DNA from: Eutreptiella sp. 'Long Island Sound 2002'
Taxonomy: Eukaryota > Euglenozoa > Euglenophyceae > Eutreptiales > Eutreptiaceae
NCBI GenBank assembly: GCA_964036045.1
Contig: OZ038391.1
Coordinates: 37,547,833 to 37,611,832, forward strand
DNA: 64,000 nt
Reading direction: 5' to 3'
Positions 56,503 to 64,000 of this stretch are shown piece after piece. The translations under genes were made by a program, and so were the position numbers. How positions within the stretch are numbered: position 1 is the first letter of the stretch; the number at the start of each line of letters is the position of its first letter. A model generated the notes under the pieces. That model did no database searches, was not told the DNA's origin, and saw only the letters and a program-made list of their open reading frames with translations.

Positions 56503-57411
56503 TTACTTGACTCGTCCAGTGGGCAGACACTGCTGCGCCCGCGTCCGTTCCCCATTCAACTGAGAGAAAAACTCAAACGATGTGCCATCAGGGCACATGA
56601 TGGCTGCCCCCAAGGTCCCAGGATCGAGCCCCAAAGGACGAGGCATGCATGTGCTGGTCGGGTCCGCACCAGAGGGTGGATATAGGGGAGGGGTCCCCCC
56701 ACCCGGTGTGACATTCCGTCTGGTTGTTGTTCCTTTACGGGGCCCTGGACAGTCACCCGTTCTTCCCTTCGCATGTTGCGTCGGGTTGCTGCTTTCTGCC
56801 AGCCGCTGCGGCCAGTGCTCTTGCTGGTGTCGTTTCCGCATTCGCGGAGCCCAGTAGTTGGTGTGTTGGGGCTGTGCTGAATGTGGCATGGTGTGCCGTT
56901 TGCGCGTCAGCGGTGCCCAATAGTTGGCGTATTGAGGATGTGCTGGTGGTTGCCGGGGTCGTTTGACTGTTTTTGCTGTCCATGCGCCTCTGTCCACAGG
57001 CCGTCCATAGCCTGCCTCGTTGTGTTTCTGTGTGCGTGAGGCCCAGGTGCCCTGTTCCTCCACGCGCTGTCCCGGCCATCCACCATATGTCCTTTTCCCC
57101 CTCACGGCTGGTCTGCCCCTGATGGGCTCCCGCTCCTGTTGCGCAAACAGCCCATCTGGGCTGTGGGAGACACCCGCCACCTGATGCCGGTCGAGCAGGG
57201 GTTGCCCTAGCACCCGGTAGCGACGGGGCTGGCTGGCCAGGCCATCCCCTTTGTTGTTGCTGCCTCCCATGCGCACGCTCTCCCATCCCCTCCATTCTGG
57301 TTCCCTGTTCCCGCTGTTCTGGTTGCCTCTCCAGCCTCGCTGCGCCCCTCCTCCTTGTCTGCTGTGCTCGCCCTTGTCCCTCCTGGTGCGGCTCCCGCGT
57401 TCTGTGTGCAT
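56503..57411 (-). CDS. Arg/Pro/Gln-rich ORF with internal repeat
   Basis: 302 codons, ATG at 57411 (MHTERGSRTRRDKGEHSRQG). Highly basic and low in hydrophobic residues, so probably nucleic-acid binding or structural. Two tandem units of about 24 residues contain YANYWAPLTRKRH and HTNYWAPRMRKRH. The nucleotide sequence over this part is the one repeated at about 48383-48600. No domain recognised. Confidence 0.4.
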   Translation of the reverse strand: MHTERGSRTRRDKGEHSRQGGGAQRGWRGNQNSGNREPEWRGWESVRMGGSNNKGDGLASQPRRYRVLGQPLLDRHQVAGVSHSPDGLFAQQEREPIRGRPAVRGKRTYGGWPGQRVEEQGTWASRTQKHNEAGYGRPVDRGAWTAKTVKRPRQPPAHPQYANYWAPLTRKRHTMPHSAQPQHTNYWAPRMRKRHQQEHWPQRLAESSNPTQHAKGRTGDCPGPRKGTTTRRNVTPGGGTPPLYPPSGADPTSTCMPRPLGLDPGTLGAAIMCPDGTSFEFFSQLNGERTRAQQCLPTGRVK

Positions 57412-57552
57412 GTGTTGCTCCTCCCCCTGTCTGTTGGCGCTCCTGGGTGCCCATGTTGCGCACCCCCTCCTATCCCGCCCGCCTGCCCGGCCCCCCGTAC
57501 AAGGATTTCACATCTCCGTACGACGTGGACTATCCCATGTGCGGTTGGCTGG

Positions 57553-58131
57553 TCACGGCCCTGTTGCCACCCCCGTGGCGGGCACCTCCCGGCGCGCGGG
57601 GCGCAGCCCCCACCCTTGTGGAGTACGTGGGCACCTTGTAGTGGGAGGGAGGAGGGTGTTTGCTGATGGATCGCTTGGCGTGCACCGCATTTGGTGGTTG
57701 CTGCAGTGCTCGCACCTCATGGTTCCCTTGTGTATTGTTGTGTGTCCTGTTGGACCTCGTCTCATTGCCGTGTGTGGGGCGGCTTGTGCCCAGTTGCTTT
57801 GCTGCTTGCGTAGCTCCCAATTTTGGGCTCTTTCTTTTTCTGCTGGCACGCTCACCGCTGCTGGTGTGCGGCGCCGGGGGGGCAGCATGTCGCTCCCTGC
57901 CTCCCTTTGTGGCTGTCGGGTTGTCCCACTTGCAGTTGGGTGGCACCGGGGAATTTTGTACATGTCTCCAAATCTACAAACTAACCTGTCACTGGTGTTT
58001 GTTGGGGTTGTTCTGGGGTGAATGTGGTGCGTTGTTGCTCTTTTGCTTTCTGGGCTGCTGAGGGGCTCCCCGTTTGAGGACTTCACTCCGGGCTGTCCAC
58101 GCCTTGGAGCTAGGGACTCGTGTGAGTCCAC
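57553..58131 (-). CDS. basic Pro/Arg-rich ORF of the multi-ORF element
   Basis: Open frame of 192 codons without a convincing ATG at its start (first ATG about 100 bases in, MYKIPRCHPTASG). Contains a lone MRCEHCSNHQMRC cysteine pair group. Low complexity; may be a gag-like or structural part of the element, or an exon. Confidence 0.25.
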   Translation of the reverse strand: MDSHESLAPRRGQPGVKSSNGEPLSSPESKRATTHHIHPRTTPTNTSDRLVCRFGDMYKIPRCHPTASGTTRQPQREAGSDMLPPRRRTPAAVSVPAEKERAQNWELRKQQSNWAQAAPHTAMRRGPTGHTTIHKGTMRCEHCSNHQMRCTPSDPSANTLLPPTTRCPRTPQGWGLRPARREVPATGVATGP

Positions 58132-58593
58132 CCCCTACTTGGTCGTGTGCAGTGACCACCAATGGTTTGGACGCTGTGTCTCATAAGCATGCCCAAGGCC
58201 CCTGCACTAGGCCCTGGTGACAAAACTTAGCTACTCGCTGGCAGTACATGTTTTAGGTCGTTGCCCAATGGACAACCACGTAGCTGGTTGCCAACCCCCC
58301 GCAGGGGCGACCCTCTTACTTAGGTTTGGGTTGCCTTCTCCTCCCGGTGTGGTCGGGATGGCGATGGCTCCCGGGAGTGCATCAGGGAAGCATCCCTTCT
58401 ATGTTGTGTGTGAGTGTGGCCTTGGTTGTTGCATGTGTGGTGGGCGCCGTGTCCTGGGCGTTGTGTTGAACCCCTCAACGCCTCCGGGAGGCTGCCGCGA
58501 TTAAGTTCAGTTCTGCCCTCCGTAGCCCTGCGAGCCAAACTTTTGTTCCTAGCCGCCACCTGTCTTGGGCCGCCACCTACTCCTGGTTCTGTT

Positions 58594-59070
58594 TCACTGT
58601 TGCTGCCCTTCGTCCTCTGGTGGCCTGGTTGTGGCTCTTCTACCACTTTTTGAAGTTGTGTACGAGCACCTGCGGGAGGTTGCACTCACACAATGCCCCT
58701 GTGTATATTGATGCACCCAGTGTGCCTTATGCCCCCACAGATACATTGTTCGATCAGTGGGCAACAATCTGCCCGGTTGTGAGACCAGGAGGTTCTCTCC
58801 TGGTAGGTCCCCGTCTATGTGCACAACCGGTTGCCACTCTCCATGTGTGTAGCACACCTGGCAGCTACACTGCGGGGTATACACACCAACGGCCACGATG
58901 CGCACCCGGACCACCGGCATCGTGAGCCCTGGGCATATGAGGTACCACACCTCACCCCTGGTCATGTTGGGCATCAGCGTGCGGGCCAGCTGCCACTCGC
59001 GCGCCCGCACTATACTTGTGTACTGTGCTTCCAAGAAGTCTACGGTCACGTATGCAAAGCGTCGTTGCAT
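58594..59070 (-). CDS. hypothetical ORF of the multi-ORF element
   Basis: ATG at 59070: MQRRFAYVTVDFLEAQYTSI, then GEVWYLICPGLTMPVVRVRI, a Cys cluster (CSCQVCYTHGEW) and VVHIDGDLPGENLLVS. Protein-like composition; no family recognised. The tail is basic/Gln-rich. Confidence 0.4.
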   Translation of the reverse strand: MQRRFAYVTVDFLEAQYTSIVRAREWQLARTLMPNMTRGEVWYLICPGLTMPVVRVRIVAVGVYTPQCSCQVCYTHGEWQPVVHIDGDLPGENLLVSQPGRLLPTDRTMYLWGHKAHWVHQYTQGHCVSATSRRCSYTTSKSGRRATTRPPEDEGQQQ

Positions 59071-59247
59071 CGTCAGCGTGTTTGGTTCCCCTGGCCTTCT
59101 GCCCTCCTGTCTAGGGTTGTGTGTCACTATTGCAGTGGCGTACCTCCCGTTGTTGGCGTCCGTCCCATCTTTGTATGCGTCGTGCCGTCTTCGGGCCTCT
59201 GTGTCTAGCAGTCCGTCCTTTGCCTTCCCTTTTGTTTGAATAGTCCC

Positions 59248-59767
59248 TCAGCCTTCTCTATGTGGTGCGTGTTTTTGTCTGGGTGTAGCTTGACACTGAG
59301 CTGCTTGTATGCCCACTTTATTTCCTCTGTTGTGGCCTGGGGTACCGCATTCCCAGCACCTGGTACCAGTTCCCTGGCAGTGTGTCTGGCATGTCCACGA
59401 CTGGGTCCTGCCCTCTGGTGTGTGGGACCGTTGGCCGGTTGGCCCCCACCGGCTGGGGCTTGTGCTGGGGCCGTGGCTGGGGGGCCATGTTTGTTGGTGG
59501 CCTCTCCACTCGAACGACATTCGCTCTCTTTACGCGAATTTCCTGTCCTTGTGTGTGCTGTGGCCCCTTTGTTACGCGCTCTTGCACTCTGAAGCCGTCA
59601 TGCCCCACCACCATGGCCTCCCATGCGTTGGATTCCACCTGCCGCAGCCCTTGCAGACGAAGCACTGCTGATCCTGTTGCAAGGTGGTGTGCGCTACCCA
59701 CCACCACTACCGCTGCGCATGCTACCAATGTTAACACGGCCGCCTCCACGTGGGGGGGCCACCGCAT
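59248..59767 (-). CDS. Val-rich ORF with overlapping zinc-knuckle-like segment
   Basis: One frame opens at the ATG at 59767 (MRWPPHVEAAVLTLVACAAV) and runs to 59318. A second frame, to 59248, contains RCWECGTPGHNRGNK, which has the C-x2-C-x4-H spacing of a retroviral-type CCHC knuckle but Lys instead of the last Cys. A frameshift between the two would place the knuckle near the C-terminus, as in gag-like proteins. Evidence is thin. Confidence 0.3.
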
Positions 59768-60135
59768 GTGGCGTCACCGGCGCCATGTCATGCCTTTGTG
59801 CATATGCTCTCCTTGTTTGCGGGCTACTGGCTTGCCCCTAACTGCCCCTACTACTGCCATTACCTGGGGGCTGGCCGCTCAAGTGGTCCTGGGTGACTCC
59901 CACTGTTCTGCCTCCCCTCTGGTGGTCCAGTTGCACTAGAACCCGCCCATTCTCCCCCCCCTTGGACGATCCCTTCGGCTCCATGGCCCACACCCATAAC
60001 ATGTGTATCGTGGTTCTGCCCCTGGTGCAGTGCACAATCCCGCATCGCGTCGCCTTGCTTTGCCGTCTTTCCATGTCGTCTCCGGTGTTTGCTGAGTTTG
60101 CTATGTCCCTTGCATGTGGCCCTCCTCCTGTGCTT

Positions 60136-60915
60136 CTACCCATCCATCCTCTTTGATGATTTGCGCAAGTGTCTATCCCTCCACTGTCCCCCCTGTGGTG
60201 TCCTTGTCTTTTCCAGCAGATTGCCCTTCATCCCTTGGCCCGTCTGTAGCGTCTCTTGTGGGGGCATTTCGTTCCACACTCTTGCCAGAGCGTGGAATAG
60301 GCACAACCCATCTAATGGCGTCTCGAAGATCGTCGTCGTCTCTGGGGGCTCATCTTCTAACTGCCTTGCGCCCTGTCTCACCACTTTACGCCGGCCTGGT
60401 GCCTGGCGCAACTGCGATGCCACCCCCGGTGGTAGGATATTCCAAAAATGGGGTTCTCCATCTGCTGTCTCACCCCACTGCAGCATCACTTTCTTGGTGG
60501 CCGTGGGCAACCCCGCCTCCCCCGCCTTGTACAATGGGCTTTTCCGTGCCATTTTGTCCCTTGTGTACACACCAATATGCACCCCTTCCACTTGAGCAAA
60601 GATCACAATTTGTGGCCAACCTCCGTACGACCGTGGTCCCGTCCCCTGTCTCGTTTGCCGGACAAATTTACGGACCACTCGTTGTCTTCCCTTGACTGCT
60701 CTGGCTGGTGGCAGGGTCTGCAATGTCTGCTCTGTGTGTGCTGGCGCCGTCCCTTCAAGGCCCAACCCCCAAAACACCCCTTGTGGTAGTTCCAGCGTGC
60801 GGCCTGCTTGTTCATCCCCCTTACTTGGCGTGCCCTCCACCACATGGACCAACAACCCCGCCTTTGTAGTGTCTAAAACTTGCACCCAGCACCCATTCCA
60901 CGTCGTGTCACTCAT
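60136..60915 (-). CDS. OTU-like cysteine-protease ORF
   Basis: First ATG at 60915 (MSDTTWNGCWVQVLDTTKAG); the frame is open upstream to 61158. Near the C-terminus lies FETPLDGLCLFHALARVWNE, the D-G-x-C-L-F-x-A-L signature of OTU deubiquitinase-like proteases (Cys codon 60303-60301). The remaining OTU fold, with its catalytic His, should follow, but this frame stops at 60136 about 50 residues later. The continuation may be in another frame (60045-59860 holds His-containing sequence) or lost. OTU domains are known in some LINE and LTR retroelements, where they probably process or protect element proteins. Confidence 0.45.
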   Translation of the reverse strand: MSDTTWNGCWVQVLDTTKAGLLVHVVEGTPSKGDEQAGRTLELPQGVFWGLGLEGTAPAHTEQTLQTLPPARAVKGRQRVVRKFVRQTRQGTGPRSYGGWPQIVIFAQVEGVHIGVYTRDKMARKSPLYKAGEAGLPTATKKVMLQWGETADGEPHFWNILPPGVASQLRQAPGRRKVVRQGARQLEDEPPETTTIFETPLDGLCLFHALARVWNEMPPQETLQTGQGMKGNLLEKTRTPQGGQWRDRHLRKSSKRMDG

Positions 60916-61119
60916 GCCCCATAGAAACCCTGTGCGTTCCGTCCCATGTGGGACACGACTCCTAACACCGCGGCCACCACGGTTCCTGTGTGGTGAAACC
61001 AAGAAGGGGGTAGCGGGAACCCCCCCCACTTCTCGGATTGGGTTGACCCCGACTCCAAACCGAACACATGTAGGTGGTCCAATTGGATGGGGGGTGTTTT
61101 CATAGCCTCTTGGGTGCCT

Positions 61120-61386
61120 ACATGTGGAAAATTTTCGGTCCTGGGCCAAACGGCCCAAATGGGCCGTTTTTGCATTTGCCTTCTCGGACCTTCCCGGGGG
61201 GTTCCCATGGGCACTTTCTGATTGGGAACCCCTTCTCAGAATGACTTCTCGGCCTACTTTCTGATTAGGAACCCCTTCTCAAAATGACTTCTCAGACCCC
61301 CTTCCTGAAATTGAACATGCACAACTTGTGGCTTAACTTAACTTAACTTAAAGTGGCGCAACAAAAGACACTTCCCAAAGGCGATG
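61120..61386. other. spacer with hairpin, tandem repeat and TTAAC repeats
   Basis: Contains a 10-bp-stem hairpin (AAACGGCCCA-AA-TGGGCCGTTT, 61148-61169), two 43-bp tandem copies around GGGAACCCCTTCTCA (about 61217-61302), and three TTAAC units (61333-61350). It separates the OTU-like and His/Glu/Lys ORFs. It may hold a promoter, processing site or internal terminus of the element; this is inference. Confidence 0.5.
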
Positions 61387-61998
61387 TTATTCACTCCTGT
61401 TCCTCTTTTGTCCTCTCCCCGTCGCCGGGTATGGGCTCCCAACACGTTTTAGCCCAACGGCCAATCCATACATGTTGAGCAAATGCCGCATGCCCCTCAC
61501 GGAGACACGCGGATTCTTCACCAGCCACCCACGAAAACTGTTTTGGATGTGCACTTTACAGGCCGAGTTCCTCCTCTCGGTCGGCACAGAACTAAAAAAG
61601 TACATTGTGCGGTAATTCCGCACAAACCACCCACTATGGCACACGGTCCAATGCACCCATACCGTTGCCTTCCACCCCATCAACTTCCAACATTCCCCCA
61701 ACTTTTTGGCCCACCTTTCGGCTTCCTCAACCTCAACATCCGAAAGGTAGGCCTTTTTCCTCCACAACGTGTGAAGGTGGGTTAGGGCAAGCAAAATGGT
61801 GTGCACTACAGTGTACACCTCTATTGCCCCATTCGGGGCCCTACGGTCGGGGTAGTATTCCTTGAGGAGGTCAAATACCCTATGTTGGTATTGTGTGTCA
61901 TCTAGAAACACACGTGCGGAGGTTAGGTCGAAGGCATCCTTCTTTGTTGGACGCAAGGCCACACGGTCCGCTTGGGGGATGTTTTGTGAGGCTTGCAT
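61387..61998 (-). CDS. unassigned domain with conserved His/Glu/Lys, possible transposase-like
   Basis: First ATG at 61998 (MQASQNIPQADRVAL); the frame is open further to 62082. A helical region follows (VYTVVHTILLALTHLHTLW), then VWVHWTVCHSGWFVRNYRTM, FFSSVPTERRNSACKVHIQN, SFRGWLVKNPRVSVRGMRHL. The W-x2-H...S-x-x-P-x-E-R-R...K-x-x-x-x-x-S-F-R-G-W pattern recalls the C-terminal part of some large eukaryotic transposases, but no family is claimed. It ends in a basic tail (GRGQKRNRSE). Composition is clearly protein-like, unlike its neighbours. Confidence 0.5.
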   Translation of the reverse strand: MQASQNIPQADRVALRPTKKDAFDLTSARVFLDDTQYQHRVFDLLKEYYPDRRAPNGAIEVYTVVHTILLALTHLHTLWRKKAYLSDVEVEEAERWAKKLGECWKLMGWKATVWVHWTVCHSGWFVRNYRTMYFFSSVPTERRNSACKVHIQNSFRGWLVKNPRVSVRGMRHLLNMYGLAVGLKRVGSPYPATGRGQKRNRSE

Positions 61999-62030
61999 CA
62001 AGTCCCCCCACACATCCTTTAGGCGGCCAA

Positions 62031-62702
62031 TCACCCCCCGACCGTCTCCTTCTTGCACCCAAGAGGAGACATCTTGTTGCAACCTCCCCCGAACCCCTCA
62101 AGTTGTTTTGGGCCCGCTATACCTCGATGGAGGGGGGGGGTCCCCGGGAGGCCCGTTTTGGGGGGGGTTCCCGGTACCAGCTTCCCGGTTGCACCAAATG
62201 CCGCCACTCCCAACGCCTGCCACCCCGTGTGCAGGTGTTGGGGAACTCCCTGTTGGTCTGGGTTCTTCTGCAGGTGTTCACTATGGGGGTTTTGTTTCCC
62301 TTGGTGATCGACCCGGAGCTGGGCCCTGGGCAACCAAGCCCGGGTGACTGTGCCTGCAATGGGTGTCTCTTTTGACCCCTGCCCTGTCTCTGCGCTTGCG
62401 GTGTGGCCCCGATCGCTGTCTTGCAGAGCGCTCTCGGTGTGTCTATTAGTGCCCTGCACGATTTCATGTTGTTGCTGTTGTGCTTGCCGATGGTGTTGAT
62501 GTTGTGCCGGCAGCAGTTGTTGCGGCCTTTGTTGCTCCGCGGGCTCGCTCCCTTGGTCCTTCTGATCGTCGTGTTCCTTCGTGTCGCGCACCTCGTCCTC
62601 GTTGGCCGGCGGGCCATCTGATTGTTGGGATCGCAAGTCCCATTCCTCCACCGCTTCCCCAAATCCCCGACATGCCAATAAATCGTCTACTGTGCTTGCC
62701 AT
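62031..62702 (-). CDS. Gln-rich ORF following the RT
   Basis: First ATG at 62702 (MASTVDDLLACRGFGEAVEEW without the last residue reads as a short ordered start); the frame is open up to 62798, where it would overlap the RT end. Residues about 50-80 are Gln/His-rich (RQAQQQQHEIVQ), the rest Pro/Gly-rich. Low complexity; no domain recognised. Position after the RT and before the His/Glu/Lys domain suggests a structural or linker protein of the element. Confidence 0.35.
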   Translation of the reverse strand: MASTVDDLLACRGFGEAVEEWDLRSQQSDGPPANEDEVRDTKEHDDQKDQGSEPAEQQRPQQLLPAQHQHHRQAQQQQHEIVQGTNRHTESALQDSDRGHTASAETGQGSKETPIAGTVTRAWLPRAQLRVDHQGKQNPHSEHLQKNPDQQGVPQHLHTGWQALGVAAFGATGKLVPGTPPKTGLPGTPPLHRGIAGPKQLEGFGGGCNKMSPLGCKKETVGG

Positions 62703-62791
62703 GGATAGACTCGCCGTCTGTGGGTCTAGACTTGGGTCACCCCGCGGTCCCGGAACGGGCACGCTGCTTTGCAAAGGCACATTGTCCCATA

Positions 62792-64000
62792 CTAGCACCT
62801 TCGCTTCTGGGGCTTCTCACGGGCCCCCTCGCCCGTTCTTTTGGAGTTCCACAACATCCGGCGGAACCACGCGCACAGCTCCCCACGTCTCAATTCCCTA
62901 GCTGTCCACCACCGCACCAAGAATTTCCCCCACACCCGGTCCATTTCACGAGTGCCATACCCCCGCTGTAGTGCCGCCCAAGCAATCTTGTGTACCCCGG
63001 CTTTAAACGGTCTCATGGTAGAGCACAGCCTTTGTGCTCTGATGAACTGCCCTGTGAGCACTCCCAACCATTGATCATACGTGACCATGCTGTTCGTGTC
63101 GGGGTAACGCTGGATACGCACCGGGTAGTGCGTGTCACGGAAATGCAACCCCGTAGAAAACCTGGTGTTCTCCCCCTGTGTTGCCCATTCAAGTTCCATC
63201 CCCAAGAAGACCATCTGCTCGCTTTTCCACTTGGTGTCGTGATCCCGCCCGGTGTCCCCCTCCCTTCCGGTTGTCGGCCACGTGGTTTTGTACTGCATGC
63301 CATACTCCTTCTCCGTGGGAATGATCCCTATGAGGGTCAAGATGTCACGGATAAACGTGAAGTTCATTTCCAGGTTCTCTGGCTGGCATTTTTCTGAAAA
63401 CTCGGCTTCCACCGTGTAACATGCCAAGTTCGCCAACTGAGGGGCGCACGGTAAGCCCATTCCAAACCCCCTTACTTGGCGCCGCAATTTGCCGCCACGG
63501 CTAATGTACCCGTTGGTGACTACAAACTCCACCAACTCCATCACTTGGTCCAGTGTCCATGCTCCGAGTAAGTCCGCTGTTGTGGCCTCTACGTCGAACC
63601 ACTTCCAACCTTCGTTTGTGAGGCGCACCGTTTCTGTGGGTGCCCTTTCCTGTACTCCCCTGCCCCTCCCTTCCTGCTCCTCCCGGTTCCACGCCTCCGC
63701 GGTTGCTTTCTTCACTCTCTCCACTAATAGCTTCTGGTCAAAACATGGGTACATAGTGGTGAAGTCAACCGTGCGCGCTGTGCTCCGTTGGGTGGCCACC
63801 TTTCGCGTTGCAAACCGCAACGGTTGCCCCACCTCTTCCACCGATTCCACAAACCAGCACCGCTTTGCATGCCCCTGCCTCCGTCGCACTGCGTCTTTTG
63901 CTTGCAGTGTGTGCATTATTGTAGACAGAACACCCACCAATTCGTCCCCTGCCCCAGCCACTGACCCTTTTGGCTTCTTTGTGGGTCCCTGGGGTTTTCC
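62792..64000 (-). CDS. reverse transcriptase with Penelope-like features, 5' end outside the window
   Basis: The frame is open to the window edge, so the N-terminus is missing. Motif A is VDFTTMYPCFDQ (Asp codon at 63766-63764). The next motif is GFGMGLPCAPQLANL, the RT fingers/palm turn with the M-G-x-P-x-x-P pattern seen in Penelope-like and related RTs. The active-site box reads NFTFIRDILTL: Arg (63349-63347) replaces the first Asp of the usual [FY]-x-D-D. Later segments (VFLGMELEW, HYPVRIQRYPDTNS, FIRAQRLCSTMRPF, LQRGYGTREM) fit the thumb region of that RT group. The protein stops at 62792 with a basic tail. No GIY-YIG endonuclease is visible within the window. Either the copy is dead or the substitution is tolerated; death is more likely. 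Confidence 0.7.
   Translation of the reverse strand, partial: GKPQGPTKKPKGSVAGAGDELVGVLSTIMHTLQAKDAVRRRQGHAKRCWFVESVEEVGQPLRFATRKVATQRSTARTVDFTTMYPCFDQKLLVERVKKATAEAWNREEQEGRGRGVQERAPTETVRLTNEGWKWFDVEATTADLLGAWTLDQVMELVEFVVTNGYISRGGKLRRQVRGFGMGLPCAPQLANLACYTVEAEFSEKCQPENLEMNFTFIRDILTLIGIIPTEKEYGMQYKTTWPTTGREGDTGRDHDTKWKSEQMVFLGMELEWATQGENTRFSTGLHFRDTHYPVRIQRYPDTNSMVTYDQWLGVLTGQFIRAQRLCSTMRPFKAGVHKIAWAALQRGYGTREMDRVWGKFLVRWWTARELRRGELCAWFRRMLWNSKRTGEGAREKPQKRRC

Larger units (their letters stand above)
56503..64000 (-). mobile_element. large multi-ORF retroelement, continues beyond the window
   Basis: From the right edge leftward the minus strand is almost continuously open through at least seven ORFs with short gaps, unlike the rest of the window. 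In transcription order: reverse transcriptase, Q-rich protein, an unassigned His/Glu/Lys domain, OTU-like protein, a Val-rich ORF with a zinc-knuckle-like overlap, a Cys-containing ORF, and Arg/Pro-rich basic ORFs. The left boundary is uncertain (somewhere between 56.2 and 56.5 kb). A fragment of the same sequence occurs at about 48383-48600, which supports a dispersed element. Many ORFs lack a convincing ATG, so some joints may be introns, frameshifts or decay. Confidence 0.6.

Noticed and set aside
61333-61350. TTAAC repeats as a telomere
   Set aside because: Only three units, internal to coding DNA, and not a known telomere repeat.
62792-62798. apparent overlap of the RT and Q-rich ORFs as a stop/start coupling
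   Set aside because: The overlap depends on a GTG start; the first ATG of the second ORF is about 90 bases downstream, and GTG initiation is not expected in a nuclear gene.

Overview
The window reads as nuclear DNA of a photosynthetic eukaryote with a large, repeat-rich genome. The evidence is sparse genes split by GT-AG introns, a chlorophyll a/b-type light-harvesting (LHC) sequence, GC-rich DNA with dozens of long G or C homopolymers, and many transposable elements. A green alga or a secondary green alga (euglenophyte or chlorarachniophyte) fits; the sequence alone does not decide. No rRNA, canonical tRNA, CRISPR array or prokaryote-style operon was seen.

Host-type genes, all on the minus strand: an F-box-like/leucine-rich-repeat gene (1-5384, three exons, 3' end beyond the window) whose exon phases join exactly; a CCCH zinc-finger protein (21289-22554); a four-exon RNase D/EXD1-like DEDDy 3'-5' exonuclease (47392-50584); a possible tyrosine-rich multi-exon gene just downstream of it (45481-46848); and the last exon of a methylmalonate-semialdehyde dehydrogenase (55738-56155). 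Between them lie 5-15 kb stretches with no convincing gene, only microsatellites, minisatellites and decayed repeats.

The dominant mobile system is a PIF/Harbinger-like DNA transposon family, recognisable at base level. Seven copies start GGGGG, end CCCCC, carry subterminal GCACTGCGC-type motifs at both ends, and are each flanked by an exactly matching 3-bp target duplication (ATA, GAA, TCT, TTA, CTA, AAT, AAA). An eighth, outer copy has a 2-of-3 match and is split by one of the seven. The 2.84-kb copy (24069-26907) holds a decayed DDE transposase, a cysteine-rich zinc-finger exon and, between 85-bp direct repeats, a captured and frameshifted piece of an LHC gene. Smaller copies carry a conserved 33-residue ORF, zinc-finger pieces and a small SH3/Tudor-like domain. 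Two copies sit inside introns of the LRR and exonuclease genes.

A 5'-truncated LINE with a frameshifted RNase H lies at 33.3-35.1 kb, a related RNase H relic at 8.2 kb, and a tRNA-like SINE candidate at 8.8-8.9 kb.

The right end (56.5 kb to the edge) is different in kind: dense minus-strand ORFs encoding, in order, a reverse transcriptase with Penelope-like features, a Q-rich protein, an unassigned domain with conserved His, Glu and Lys, an OTU-protease-like protein, a zinc-knuckle-like segment, and basic Pro/Arg-rich proteins. It looks like one large multi-ORF retroelement continuing beyond the window. Its RT has Arg where the first catalytic Asp of the YxDD box should be.
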